Assembly: GCA_900323505.1 (NCBI GenBank)
Contig: OOIN01000037.1
Coordinates: 1 to 64,000 of the forward strand
Reading direction: 5' to 3'
DNA: 64,000 nt
Source of the DNA: Ustilago trichophora
Taxonomy: Eukaryota > Basidiomycota > Ustilaginomycetes > Ustilaginales > Ustilaginaceae
Positions 1 to 10,400 of this stretch are shown here, piece by piece; position 1 is the stretch's first letter, and each line of letters starts with the position of its first letter. Position numbers and translations under genes: made by a program. The notes under the pieces are model-generated. The model had not been told where the DNA came from, did not search any database, and saw only the letters and a list, made by a program, of their open reading frames with translations.

Positions 1-127
1 AACCCTAACCCTAACCCTAACCCTAACCCTAACCCTAACCCTAACCCTAACCCCCTAACCCTAACCCTAACCCTAACCCTAACCCTAACCCTAACCCTAA
101 CCCTAACCCTAACCCTAACCCTAACCC
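1..127. repeat. Telomere, CCCTAA repeat tract
   Basis: About 21 head-to-tail copies of the C-rich telomere strand (CCCTAA, i.e. TTAGGG reading outward), so the window begins at a physical chromosome end. One variant unit with five C residues sits at 51-58. The array ends abruptly at about 127 and is followed by unrelated sequence. Confidence 0.98.
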
Positions 128-155
128 AAAGGAAGTTGCATCCTATGATGTGGAG

Positions 156-413
156 GTTGTGGATGTTGAGCTCTACCTTTTGGAGGTTTGGCCAGAGGTT
201 GCAAAGGTTGTGGACCTTGAGCTCTACCTTTTGGAGGTTTGGCCAGAGGTTGTGGAGGTTATGGACCTTGAGCTCCACCTTTTGGAGGTTCAGCCAGAGG
301 TTGCCAAGGTTGCAGTCTATCTTGTGAAGGTTGAGCTCAATGTTACAGAGGTTATGGAGGTTCCAGCCTATGTTAAGGAGGTTGGACTCCAGGTTGACAA
401 GGTTAAACCTTGA
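156..413. repeat. Subtelomeric 51-bp tandem repeat
   Basis: Three well-kept 51-bp units lie at 156-206, 207-257 and 258-308, each beginning GTTRTGGA and containing TTGAGCTC and GCCAGAGGTTG. They are followed to about 410 by decayed, shorter units that keep the GAGGTT core. The period is a multiple of three, so two forward frames stay open (one from 150 to 413). Any encoded peptide would be a 17-residue repeat, but no start context or flanking gene structure supports translation. Best read as telomere-adjacent satellite. Confidence 0.8.
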
Positions 414-563
414 ATGATGGCGTACAGCACCAAACATGAAACATAAACCTCTTTCCCTGTCCATGCCCACCTCTTTGGACCCCAATGCATGCCCTCACAC
501 CATCTGCAGCCAAGTTGATTAGTAGTTTCAACATCTCGACTGAAAACTTTGACGGCCCGGAAA

Positions 564-600
564 GTTACGTTAATCGTTAAACTTTAACGATGTTTGTAAC
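564..600. repeat. Palindrome / hairpin
   Basis: A perfect 19-nt palindrome at 573-591 has 9-bp arms (ATCGTTAAA and TTTAACGAT) around one central C. It is extended by matching GTTAC and GTAAC at 564-568 and 596-600. It lies in gene-free subtelomeric sequence. It could be an element end, a protein-binding site or chance. Confidence 0.5.
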
Positions 601-2070
601 TAATATACATCTAAACACCCCAACTGAGGTTCCCAGAACAAGAAAATTGCATATAGTTTTTTGCCTAGGACCAGACAGTCATATAACCAAGCTGTTGCGG
701 CACTTGACCAGTGTCACTGACACGTCCGTTGGTGGCCAGCAGCGAGGGTGGGTGGGTGCAATTTGGCAGAGCGGCAGCGTCCGTTGCCAGCATGAGCGGA
801 CACGGCCTAGGGCTAGGGATGAGTCGAAGATGAAAGGAAGAATGATCGCAAGATACTTGCAACACGTCCAGAGACAGATCGCAACGCGTTTTAGGAGCTT
901 TGTGGTTGCCACGTTTACAGACCGTGGAACGGTCAAGATGAAATCGCAAATGAGAACTTGGCAAGACCATGTCGAGACCTTGATACAATCTAAAAACGGT
1001 CGTAAAAAGGTTGGCCGACGTGACTGGCGCGTCCTAATGAAGTCTCGAGCAAAGTGGATGGGTTGGCACCAGAATGGCAACGAGATGTGGGTATGGAATG
1101 AAAGGTCGGAAACTTTGTTGAAGAGGTCAAAAATGAGGTCGTCGGAAGGATTTAGAGACAAATACTGCGAGACTTTGGTCAAGAGAGCGACCGCAGTTGT
1201 CGCCGTAGCTGAAATCGTCGAAGGAGATGAAGATGTTGTAGGAAGATGAGAAAAGCTGGTCAACAAAGGCAGTGCTTACCGTTTCCGGGTTGGCCCCCCA
1301 ATGTGACGGAAAAGTTAGTTGAGTTGAATGTAAAATGAGTGAAGAGTGAGGTTCGTTATGGTCAAGGTATGCTAATTGAAGAGGAAGATGATGGTAGTAT
1401 TCGAGCTAAGTGAAAATTTTTGATCAGGTCGCGATAAGCTCAACCTGTGCGCTACTCAGCTAACGCGCGGACCACCTGCACAAACGGCAATCAGCCGATT
1501 GTACCAATTAGCCCAATCCAGGCCCAGCTCTCGGAACTTGGCAATGCTGAGAGCTGGATCCCGGGACAGCGTGACGGCTTGCCAGGCCAGTCAGGTCAGG
1601 ATCGCAGAGGGAGAAGACGTCGCAGAGCAACACAGAAAAGGACGGATTGTGAGTGATGAGCTCACTGTTGCTCGAAGAGCAAACCCACAAACTAATTGCA
1701 CGCCGGCAAAAGTCACCACACGAGGGCGTTCCTGGTTCGTCAAACCAGGGGGGTGATACCTCTCCTTGTCGAGAGGCCTGCCGGGAACGGTTTTGTTACC
1801 GAACCAGTCGTGGTGTGCTGTTATGAGCAAGCCAGGGCGACCAACCCACAGGCACAGCGGTTGTCGGCAGGGCGTTTGCTGCCGGCTGCGTTACCTCTAA
1901 AGTCGAGAGGCCTGTCGAAGTCGATCAGTTCTGACACCAGAGCGGGTCCAGAGCGAGCTGGGGTGTGCCCGGGTAGTGCCGGCGGAGGAACCGATATGAG
2001 CAGCGGTCGCAGAGTGGGGAGGGGGAGAGGTGAGCCACAGCCGAGCAGAGAGAGCACGGCTGGTCGAGGA
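601..2070. other. Subtelomeric stretch without recognisable gene
   Basis: Open frames exist on both strands (590-1249 plus, 679-1266 minus), but none shows a recognisable domain, and they overlap antisense. At 1294-1307 a C-tract runs into TGTGACGG, which resembles an LTR edge, but no matching LTR or retroelement domain was found. Two small hairpins occur: CCTGGTT/AACCAGG at 1731-1749 and CCTCTC/GAGAGG at 1759-1776. The second is echoed with a changed loop at 1894-1910, so this part may contain a duplicated 130-bp piece. Confidence 0.5.
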
Positions 2071-2370
2071 AGAAGGGCTTGGGAGCGCTGTGCCGATGCT
2101 GAGCCGCTCGCAGAGGCCGAGGTCGTGATGGGTGGGGTGGAGGGCTTGGGAGCAACTTGCACGCTCGCAGAGGCCCAGGACGAGGAGGAGGGGAGGGCTT
2201 GAGAGCTTTGGCCAGCTTGCAGAGGCCATCGAGAAGGGAGGAGGGGCTTGGGAGCGCCGTGCGACTCGCAGAGGCCCTGGATCGCGAGGAGAGGGAGGGG
2301 AGGAGGCGCACACAGGCGCAACGACAAGAAAAGAAGGCTTGTGCACGCGCACAGAGGCCGAGGAGTCGAG
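2071..2370. repeat. Degenerate purine-rich minisatellite
   Basis: Five imperfect units begin near 2074, 2142, 2194, 2244 and 2334. Each has a GGGCTTGGGAGC-like block followed by a CTCGCAGAGGCC-like block. Spacing varies between 50 and 90 bp. All frames are low-complexity (Arg/Glu/Gly-rich on plus, Ser/Pro/Leu-rich on minus), which explains the long overlapping open frames here without requiring a gene. Confidence 0.6.
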
Positions 2371-2802
2371 GAGGAGGGGCGCAGAGCGCCAGGAGAACGT
2401 GTGTGCAAAGCCACCGGCGTGGCTATCGAGGTCGTCCGTGGCCAGGAAGGCAGCGCGTGCAGCTGCCGAGGTGGTGAGGGTCTGGTGCGGCTGATCGCAA
2501 CCAGAAGTGATGCAAAGAAAAGGAAAACACTGCCTCACCAAGGTCAGTGTGTGTGATGATGATGGCGAAGAAGAAGAAGAGAGAGTGTGAAAAGCAGTAC
2601 GTGAGTGTGACAAAGCTCAGCTCGGCCACAACTCAGCTCACATGCTCGGCGCTGAGCTCTTTTGTCCGGAACCGAGCTTTGCTCGGAACCGAGAGCTCGG
2701 CCGAGCTAGCCAGCTGTCCGACGCGATTTCCTGCCTCCTACTCTCCATTGAAGCCAGTGTCTGTGCCAGACACTTTAACATTGTTGTCTTTCATTTCTCT
2801 CT

Positions 2803-2998
2803 TAAAGTAGACTAGGAGCAGTTAACAGGGAAGATTTTCAGACGTGTCTGGGTGGAGTTGGGGTTCGACTCCTGCTGATGGCATTCCGTTTGTTTTTTAT
2901 TTTTTTTTGTTAGAATGTTAGACCACCCAGGGTGGCTCCGGTGAGGAGCCTGATCGGGGGTGGCTCCAAGGTGGATATTTCCTTTTTTTTACAATATG
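2803..2998 (+). repeat. Dispersed repeat copy 1 with Pol III-like boxes (SINE/MITE-like)
   Basis: This segment matches 59800-60053 over nearly its whole length. It starts at AAAGTAGACTAGG and ends in GGTGGATATTTCC, a T-tract and ACAATATGA. It has an A-box-like AGCAGTTAACAGG near 2818-2830 and, about 40 bp on, an exact B-box GGTTCGACTCC at 2862-2872, the layout of a tRNA-derived Pol III promoter. Downstream are T-runs and two or more GGTGGCTCC motifs that can pair with GGAGCC. I read it as a tRNA-derived SINE or a non-autonomous DNA element. Two copies do not settle which. Confidence 0.6.
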
Positions 2999-3315
2999 AT
3001 TGAACGGCTCATACAAAGGCAGCCCAGTGAGAATGGCCAGCATTTCCCGAAAGATGGGTCACATTGTGAAACCGTCCAGACAAGGGTAATCATGCAGATC
3101 CAGCACACCTATAAGGCAAAGTCGAGGGCAATTATTACAGGACAAGAAGTCTCATTTCCCAGAAAGATGCGTACTATACTGTATTCTCAAACTCAAATTG
3201 TGGACAGAGTATCAAAATTGCGATAACATGGGTGGTGTTCATGGTGTTCGTGGTCTTGGTAGTGACGTTTGCAATCAAAAGCGTCCGAAATGTTGTGTGC
3301 CCTCGTGGAGCTAGG

Positions 3316-6300
3316 TCAGAGCTCCATCGGCTCACCGGGATCAATATTGTCCTCGTCTGCATCTGCGACTGCGGGCAGAATGGGAGACGACCAATGCCAC
3401 GACTGTAGCGGGCCCTCATGGACGCGTGATCGAATCTCCGGTTGAGTACCCGGCCTCCAAACGGGGGAGGCATTCTTGTTCTCCACCTCGTACCCGGGCG
3501 AGACTGGAATGGTTTGAAACAGCGCCATCATCTTTTCACGCACGCCAAGCACGTCGAAGCACGGATATGCACGTACATCTTCCATACCCCGAACCCATAG
3601 ACGCACAAAGGTACTCTCGCCTCCAATGGTGCTGACAATCTTGGCTCGTGGTGCACAGCTCCGATCGGAAGCGAAAGCCTGCTTGGTGCCAAGATCCGCA
3701 AGCACCGTGACAAGCCCAGCGCGCGTGAGAGGCGCCAGCTCAGGCCTACTGCTACCTGCCTCGCCCTCTGTCTCTGCATCAGCACCGCCATCGCATGCTG
3801 CAGGCAGCAAAGGGGGTCCCGCCCTGGATGGCTTTCTCGCCTCGGCATCACCCATAGCCTCATCTCGGTACTTGGCCTCCCAGGCAACGTACGACATTTG
3901 TCGCGCGGCTTGGGCCTCGTCAATCTCGTCGTCGGCATCAACGCCAGCATCAACGCTGCTGTTGCTGCCGACGGGCGCTCTGAACCTTTGCGACAGTTTG
4001 CCAACAAAAACAGGGATGATGCCATCAACACCAGCCTGGCCGTGAGCCATCTGCAGAGCCACACCGCGTTTCCAGCAGTACCAAAGGTAGTCTGGCGAGA
4101 TGCAGTTAATACCTCCTGGAAGCGCGTCAAAGTGGGTAAAGTTGACCCATGCATTCACCTCCTCGTCGTCGTCGCCGTGTTTGTTGATGGCTGGAGCTCC
4201 GCAGCTTGACGGTCTAGGTGTGTGGCGAGCAAGACGCTTCCGAACCGTGTCGCAGACGTCGTCGATCGCATGCGAAATCACCGACGCGCTCTGTGCATCC
4301 AACGTGGCAAGCTGTTCTAAGAAAGCTTGCAGCGGTACCGCTTCCGAGACAAGGGAAGCCGGATCGCTTCGATCGCCTTGGCGCCCGTGCCGGTGCCGGT
4401 GCTCGCTCTGAAGGAGACCCAGTTTGAATGCGTCCCAAGCGGCCATCATGGCGAAACGGGCCATGAACTCGCCATGCGCTCCTCGGAGAAAGTCGGAACC
4501 GAGCGTGGGAAGGCACTGTGTGGTAAAGGTTTGGATCACCTTGGCGTAGTTGGGCGGCGGCGGCGGCGAGAGTGTTTGGTCGCTCGGTTCGGATGCCCCT
4601 GCAAGCATGATGAGCGTGGCGGCGATGGCCAGCACAGGCTCAGAAGGCGCGCTGATCACCAGACTGGTATGGTCAATCACTTGCTGCAGCATGCGCATGT
4701 GCCGATCGACCGATTGGGTGACGAGCGACTTTTGCTCGCCAAAAAGGGCAGAGTCTCCGCGATGGATCGGGATGAATTGCAGCGACAAACGCGACGCTAG
4801 CAGGTTGTAGCACACCACGGGTTCGGTGGAGCTGAATGCCTTGGCGCCCAGCAGCTTAAGCTTAGCCACTTCCCAGAAAGTGTCGGTGGGCAGCGAAGAC
4901 CAAAGAGGACGGCCGTAACTTCGCAAATGGTGCAGGGCAGAGACATCCGAGGGGGAGATAAGCTGGGGTTGTTCAGCTCGCAAGACGTCAAATCCTAGAC
5001 CGACGAAGATGGGTAGCACCGGCTTTTCCTGGGCTCGCGTTGAGGCTTGCATATGCTGAGATCGGATGAGCTCTGCAGCGCCCGTGTTGGTGCTGAGGAG
5101 AATGAGCCAAAAGGTTCCGGTAGACTTGTTGCGTTGAAGCTTGAGCAGGTGATGCCATGCTCGACGAAGACTGTTGAGCTGATGATTGTCAGGATCGCGC
5201 TTAGGTGCAGTGGTGTTGGAAGAAGTCTTGGTGGAAGACTTGGTGGAGTCGTCGGGGACGATGAGCTCTACGCATTCGTCAAAGGCCACAAAGATAGGGG
5301 GGCAGTCGATGCCGAGAGCTTTGTAGTAGGCTTCATGTTGGTGCCAAAGCCATTCTCGGACCAGCTCGAGTTGAGCACCGAGATTGCAGACGGCGGTATC
5401 GAGGTGTTGAGCAAAGACGTCGGCCTTGGCGGCGGATGCGCCGGACGTGGCAGTGGATGCGAATGCGGATACGGTTGCGGACGACAGTTTGGTGTGAGCA
5501 GAGGTGATGACCGCTTGGAAGAAGGGCTGACGTTGGGTGATGCCTGGACCGCCGTAGTCATTGAGCTGAGCCAGATACTCATACTTTTGTTGCGGTGTTG
5601 CGCGAGCCTCAAGTCTCAAGCAGAGGGTCTCGAACCAAGCTGCGAGAAAGACGGCCACCTGGAGATCGGGGGAAGCTTTGTGGATCCGGGTGGCACTGTG
5701 AAAGAATTCGTAGAGGTCCTGCTCTGCGAGCGGAAAACCCTGCTTGACACTGGAAGGGACGTCTAGCAGTTTGCGACGCACACAGACGTAGAGGAGCGGA
5801 GCCTTCTTGCCGAGCTCGAGCACCAGCCGCGTCTTGCCAGTGCCACTGGATTGCACGATCGAGGTAGCCTGCAGGTACGAGTCAAAAAACTGATCCGCAT
5901 TGGCACACTTGGTAAAGTGTCGATTGACACTGTGGACGAAGCGAAGGAAACGAGCGGGTGCATCGCCTCGGTACTCTCGCCGAAGTTGCTGGGCAAAATG
6001 ATGCTCAAGTTCTCGGTTATCTCTGGATCCGTCGGGACGAGAGTTGTGGGCTGGGAGAGAAAGGATGAGGTAGGTGACCGCCTCATCGGAAGTGCAAGTA
6101 TCATCCGATGCGATTTTGTCGAGCGCTTCCATGATCTGATCACGGGCTTCTTGTGGCTCCAGGGAGGCGGTGGAAAGGTTGGAAAAGAGACTCTGGAAGT
6201 TGGGACGCATCATTCTGAGATCGGACAGGAACTCGTCGATGCGAGCGTGGAGCTTGGTGAGAAATCCGGCGGTTATATCAGGACCGGTGACCTGCTGCAT

Positions 6301-6834
6301 TCTAGTGTGGATTTGGCGGGCAGCGTCCACAGTAAAGCAAAGATCCATCCAGCGAACGGGCTCAACGCATTTTGCGCTGCTAGTGAGTTTGAGTGCTTCT
6401 CGACGGTTCGGACTCAGCATTGAGACCGAAGTACCCTGGGCTTGTGGCTGGGACGGGGTGACGGGACGAGAGGCAGGAGATGCACTGTTGGACTCGGACG
6501 AATCAAGGTCAAGGCTGTATGCATTCGAGGCCGCATCCATCCAAGCGAAAACTTGGTGCATATAGGTGAAAATTGCACGTTTGTGCGCATCTTGAAGAGG
6601 ATAAAAGGTTCGCAAAGCGTGATTCAGAGCAAGGACGATGTCGCCGAGCGAATCAAGCACAAAGGCGGGAAGAGGCTGGCCGGAAGGTGCAGGCACGGAA
6701 GCAGCAGTAGGATGCACGGTTTGGATGAGATGGACCAAGTGCACAAAGAGAGCTTCATAGCGGAGCGTGCGACGCGGTATGAATGGCGTCGAGGCTGCCG
6801 ACGCCGTCGTGGACAGAATAGGAACCGAAGACAT
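3316..6834 (-). CDS. Large P-loop ATPase with possible PD-(D/E)XK nuclease-like C-terminus (Crinkler/RHS-like architecture)
   Basis: Intronless frame of 1172 residues, the first gene inward from the telomere. A Walker A motif SGTGKT lies at about residues 330-335 and is followed by the short LLYVCVRRK block usual in fungal Crinkler/RHS-type ATPases. A Walker B candidate IFVAFDE lies at about 514-520. Near the C-terminus, GVDGIIPV (Asp937) is followed about 50 residues later by WEAK (Glu986, Lys988), which fits the D...ExK spacing of a PD-(D/E)XK nuclease fold with an acidic insert between. The N-terminal 320 residues are not recognisable and include a Ser/Pro linker. The start is the first ATG, and the upstream region is shared with the divergent gene at 7453. 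The ATPase call rests on visible motifs. The nuclease call and the Crinkler/RHS kinship are inference. No function is known from the sequence. Confidence 0.6.
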   Translation of the reverse strand: MSSVPILSTTASAASTPFIPRRTLRYEALFVHLVHLIQTVHPTAASVPAPSGQPLPAFVLDSLGDIVLALNHALRTFYPLQDAHKRAIFTYMHQVFAWMDAASNAYSLDLDSSESNSASPASRPVTPSQPQAQGTSVSMLSPNRREALKLTSSAKCVEPVRWMDLCFTVDAARQIHTRMQQVTGPDITAGFLTKLHARIDEFLSDLRMMRPNFQSLFSNLSTASLEPQEARDQIMEALDKIASDDTCTSDEAVTYLILSLPAHNSRPDGSRDNRELEHHFAQQLRREYRGDAPARFLRFVHSVNRHFTKCANADQFFDSYLQATSIVQSSGTGKTRLVLELGKKAPLLYVCVRRKLLDVPSSVKQGFPLAEQDLYEFFHSATRIHKASPDLQVAVFLAAWFETLCLRLEARATPQQKYEYLAQLNDYGGPGITQRQPFFQAVITSAHTKLSSATVSAFASTATSGASAAKADVFAQHLDTAVCNLGAQLELVREWLWHQHEAYYKALGIDCPPIFVAFDECVELIVPDDSTKSSTKTSSNTTAPKRDPDNHQLNSLRRAWHHLLKLQRNKSTGTFWLILLSTNTGAAELIRSQHMQASTRAQEKPVLPIFVGLGFDVLRAEQPQLISPSDVSALHHLRSYGRPLWSSLPTDTFWEVAKLKLLGAKAFSSTEPVVCYNLLASRLSLQFIPIHRGDSALFGEQKSLVTQSVDRHMRMLQQVIDHTSLVISAPSEPVLAIAATLIMLAGASEPSDQTLSPPPPPNYAKVIQTFTTQCLPTLGSDFLRGAHGEFMARFAMMAAWDAFKLGLLQSEHRHRHGRQGDRSDPASLVSEAVPLQAFLEQLATLDAQSASVISHAIDDVCDTVRKRLARHTPRPSSCGAPAINKHGDDDEEVNAWVNFTHFDALPGGINCISPDYLWYCWKRGVALQMAHGQAGVDGIIPVFVGKLSQRFRAPVGSNSSVDAGVDADDEIDEAQAARQMSYVAWEAKYRDEAMGDAEARKPSRAGPPLLPAACDGGADAETEGEAGSSRPELAPLTRAGLVTVLADLGTKQAFASDRSCAPRAKIVSTIGGESTFVRLWVRGMEDVRAYPCFDVLGVREKMMALFQTIPVSPGYEVENKNASPVWRPGTQPEIRSRVHEGPLQSWHWSSPILPAVADADEDNIDPGEPMEL

Positions 6835-6948
6835 CAGGTGAATTTACCAATCGCCTGCGCGGGCGTCCAACGTGGACAATGGGTGTGCAGAGCGTCGGTG
6901 CGGTTGCCCAATGTCAAGTGTATGCGTCGTATGGCAATTTGATGGAGC

Positions 6949-6979
6949 GCGATGATGATGATGATGATGATGATGATGA
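6949..6979. repeat. (GAT)n microsatellite in shared promoter
   Basis: About nine GAT units lie within the 618-bp intergenic region between two divergent genes. The same trinucleotide tract recurs near several other promoters in the window. Confidence 0.85.
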
Positions 6980-7262
6980 AATGGTGGTGGTGGCGAGGGT
7001 GGTGGTGATCAGGAGCGGAGCAAGAGACAGGGGCAAGTGTACGGGAGAGAGAGAGAGCGAGCGAGGGAGACTGAGCCTTGCTGACAGATGCAACAGGGTC
7101 CATCCGAAAAACATGGGCACGCGGTCTGCGTTCGGAACGCTTCCGAGCATTTACCAAAGTTAGTTTGTGAAATGTTACGATCTGACAACATCGGAAATCG
7201 GAAAGCGAAGACGAAAATTTTGGCGACATTTCAGAGAAGAAGAAAAAGTTGTCTGCAACAGC

Positions 7263-7312
7263 TCGTCTTCTCGTCTTCTCGTCTTCTCGTCTTCTCGTCT
7301 TCTCGTCTTCTC
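7263..7312. repeat. (CGTCTTCT)6 tandem repeat upstream of the Rrp17/Nop8 gene
   Basis: Six copies of an 8-bp pyrimidine-rich unit end about 140 bp before the ATG at 7453. A pyrimidine-rich promoter or 5' leader is common in fungal housekeeping genes, and the unit number is likely to vary between strains. Confidence 0.85.
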
Positions 7313-7452
7313 TCCCCCACCACAATCCTCCTCGTCATCGCATCACTGTATACCCAGGCGATTCGATCGCCATCACAGCATACGAGCGCACCATTTCCTT
7401 TCTGCACCGCATCTTTACCAGCCTCGTTTGTCAGATCGACCATCTTGAAACC

Positions 7453-10400
7453 ATGTCGCAAAAGCGCAGAGCCAAGGCCAAAGGCAAAGGTCCCGAGGTC
7501 CTCTTCGATGAAAAGGCGCGAGCAGAGTATCTGACGGGCTTCCGCAAACGTAAGCAGGAACGCAAGCAGGCGGGTCGAGAGTACCTCGCCAAGAAGGCCA
7601 AGGAGGAGCAGCTCGCGGCTCGTAAAGAGCTTCGTGACGCACGCAAGGAGAAGGCGGCGGAAAACGTTCGAGAGCAGAGAAAGGCGTTCGGTCTTGAAGC
7701 TGAAGGCGAGTCTGACCTTGACGCAGCCAATGCTTCGGATGAAGATCAGCAGATCGACCTCGACAGTGTTGCCGAACAAGATGCTGTTCCTCAGATCCAA
7801 GAGGAAGAGTACGATTCGGACGAGCATCACACCCATGTCGTCGTCGAATCCTTTGATCCCGAGCAACAAGCTTTCGAAAAGGCTACCGCCACCGCTGCCA
7901 ATGCTCCTGCTCGTAAATCTAAAGCCGATGGTGCGTCGTCCGCTGCACCCTCCAGTGTAGAGATTCTTCCACCTTCCTCCCGCCGCGTCAACAAAGCTAA
8001 GGCCAATGCGAGTCTCTCTTCCCCTCTTCCCTTCCCCTTCATCCGACTCGATTGTCTAGAATCTCTTGCACCCACTTTGACGAACAACCAACTGACCTTG
8101 ACTTCTCCCCCCTCCCCCTTTTTTTGACGTCTCCTCAACGCACTACAGGCCAAGGCGAAGAAAAGAGTGATGCACACCAAGAAGAAAATGTCTCGCAGAA
8201 GAGACTCCACATCTCGGGGCTCACAGCCTCGTTCTCGCAAGAGGACCTAATCCGTCGCTTCTCCACCTTTGGCACCGTCATCGCCCTCGACGGCCTCGGC
8301 AAGCGCGATGCCCTCGGCCAGTTCCGCCCTTACGCATATCTCACTTTGCAAGCACCATCCCAACAGATCAAGCGCTGCATGAATCTCTTATCCGGATCCG
8401 TGTGGAAAGGCGCTACGCTTCGCATCGGCGAAGCAAAACCAGACTACCAAGAACGCCTATCACTAGAAAAGGAGAAACGAAGACAACAAGAAGAAGAAAA
8501 CGCAAACAATCCCAAGAAACCGAAACGTCTGCCATCAGGAATGGGTTTCCAGAGCTACAACATGGAGCCGGTTGATCAGGATGCCGTGAAGAATGGCTTG
8601 GCTTGGGGTTGGAAGCGTACGCCTGCAGGACACCTTGTTCGTCCATTGCGTATGCGACCGTCCCATCCTCTGCCCAAACCATCTCACGCATCTACGTTGG
8701 AGCGCATCCATGCCGGCACCGCCGAGGAGGGTGAGGAGGATCAAGGACAATCCAGCAGACGACGTGCGCGCGTCAATCCTCGCCCACCGACCAAAGCACA
8801 CCGAATCACGATCGACCCAACCAGGTACGGAGCCATCCACCTCTCTGGACCCCTCCTCGAATCACTTGCTGTCGAGACAGGTTCATCGACCGCCGCTTTC
8901 GACGTCTCGTCCCTTGGATCGGGCGAGTGGCACTGCGAGGAGATTGACGACGAAGAGGAAGCGGCGGAGGACAAGACGCACCGCCTGGTTCGCTGGCAAT
9001 ACGTTGCTAAAGATGGCAAGGTTCTGCACGAAGAATTCACCAAGATCCCCATTCGTGTCGTGACCAAGGCGCATGCTTCCTCGTCCTCGTTGACAGGAAA
9101 CGCAGTCAATGATACGGCTGAAGATGTCATGGCACAGCTCGACTTTGATCGATACTCGATTGCTGGCAGCGACGATGATCTCTTTTCAGGCTTCACGTCT
9201 GCGCTCACCCCAGCCAAAGCGCCGGTCGAACCGAAGCGACCCACAATATCGAAAGCTGCACCCGCCGCCGTCGACGATGTGGTCGATACAGCCGACATTG
9301 ACGACCTCTTTGCCAGTCTACCAGCTTCCTCAGTTCCAACCACGGGCATCAACGATCTGTTCTCCGACTTGCCATCCACGCCTACCCCAGCACCGCAGCC
9401 CAAACGCACCAAGGTCGAGAAGCCTGCTCCCACTCCTACTCCATCTAAAAAGGTCAAGGGAACGTTCATCCCTGGTCTCGACCCGGAGGAGGAAGACCTG
9501 GCCAATTTCTCCGATGGCTACGATGAGGGTGCTGCTGCAGGGCCTATGCGGGATACCAGACAGGCGATGAATGCTGAAGAAGAGAGAAATAAAACGCTCG
9601 CCTTGTTGGGAGAGATGTTCGGTTCTGGATCCGATGATGAAGCGCCTGCGAGCGGTGTCGCCGATGTCGAAGCGGAAGAGGCCCATACTGCCTCCGAGTC
9701 CAGCTCCGATTCGAGCTCTGATTCGGACAGCGAGCCTGAAGCTGCTGAAGAGGCCGAGGTTGTTGCAGAGAGCTCGTCCTCGCGCGAGTCTTTGAGCTCC
9801 AGTTCAGAGTCGGAGAGCGAGGCTGCAGACGAGGAGATCGCGGGTGTGGAAGTGGATGTTGAGGCCGAGCCCGCAGTCGCTCGCGCAGCAACCGAAATCG
9901 AGGAGGACGAAGAGGATGTGATCATGGAAAAGGCTCCCAAATCTGCTGTCGAAGCCGTTGCTGCTCCCACCGACGCCAAGTCGCGCCGAGCAGCTTTCCT
10001 TTCTTCTCTTTCCGACCCGGCGTCGTCCAAGACGAAAGCCAAGGACGGCAGCTACGTGCCTATCGCTCGATTCGATCCCGGCACCCTCGCTACCACGGCT
10101 TCCCCAGAAGCTGTCGCTGCCGCCACACCTGCATCTGCTGATTCGGCATCAACGTCGTCGAACACTGTCTCGCAGACGACCAATGCTGTACAAGCAGCCG
10201 AAGACGCACAGGGGACCAAGGTCTCACTATCGACGCTCAAGGAGATGTTCAAGCCACAAGACCGACCCTCCTCCGGTGTCACTGCTGGGTTCAGTCTTGG
10301 ACTCGGCGCCGATGTTGATGCTGCTGGCGGTGATACTGGTGGCGGATTCTCGTTGATGGACTCGCTCGGGCTCGAATTCGAACTCGAAGAAGAAGAAGAG

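Noticed and set aside
590..1266. Overlapping frames of about 200 codons on both strands in the subtelomere
   Set aside because: No recognisable domain or splice support on either strand; not enough to call a gene.
1294..1320. LTR-like edge (C-tract then TGTGACGG)
   Set aside because: No partner LTR, no target duplication and no retroelement domain nearby could be found.
1821..2613. Several minus-strand frames of 128-238 codons
   Set aside because: They are translations of the purine-rich minisatellite and read as Ser/Pro/Leu low complexity in more than one frame.
1..3315. RecQ-type telomere-linked helicase, as found at other smut chromosome ends
   Set aside because: No helicase motifs were seen on either strand in the subtelomere.
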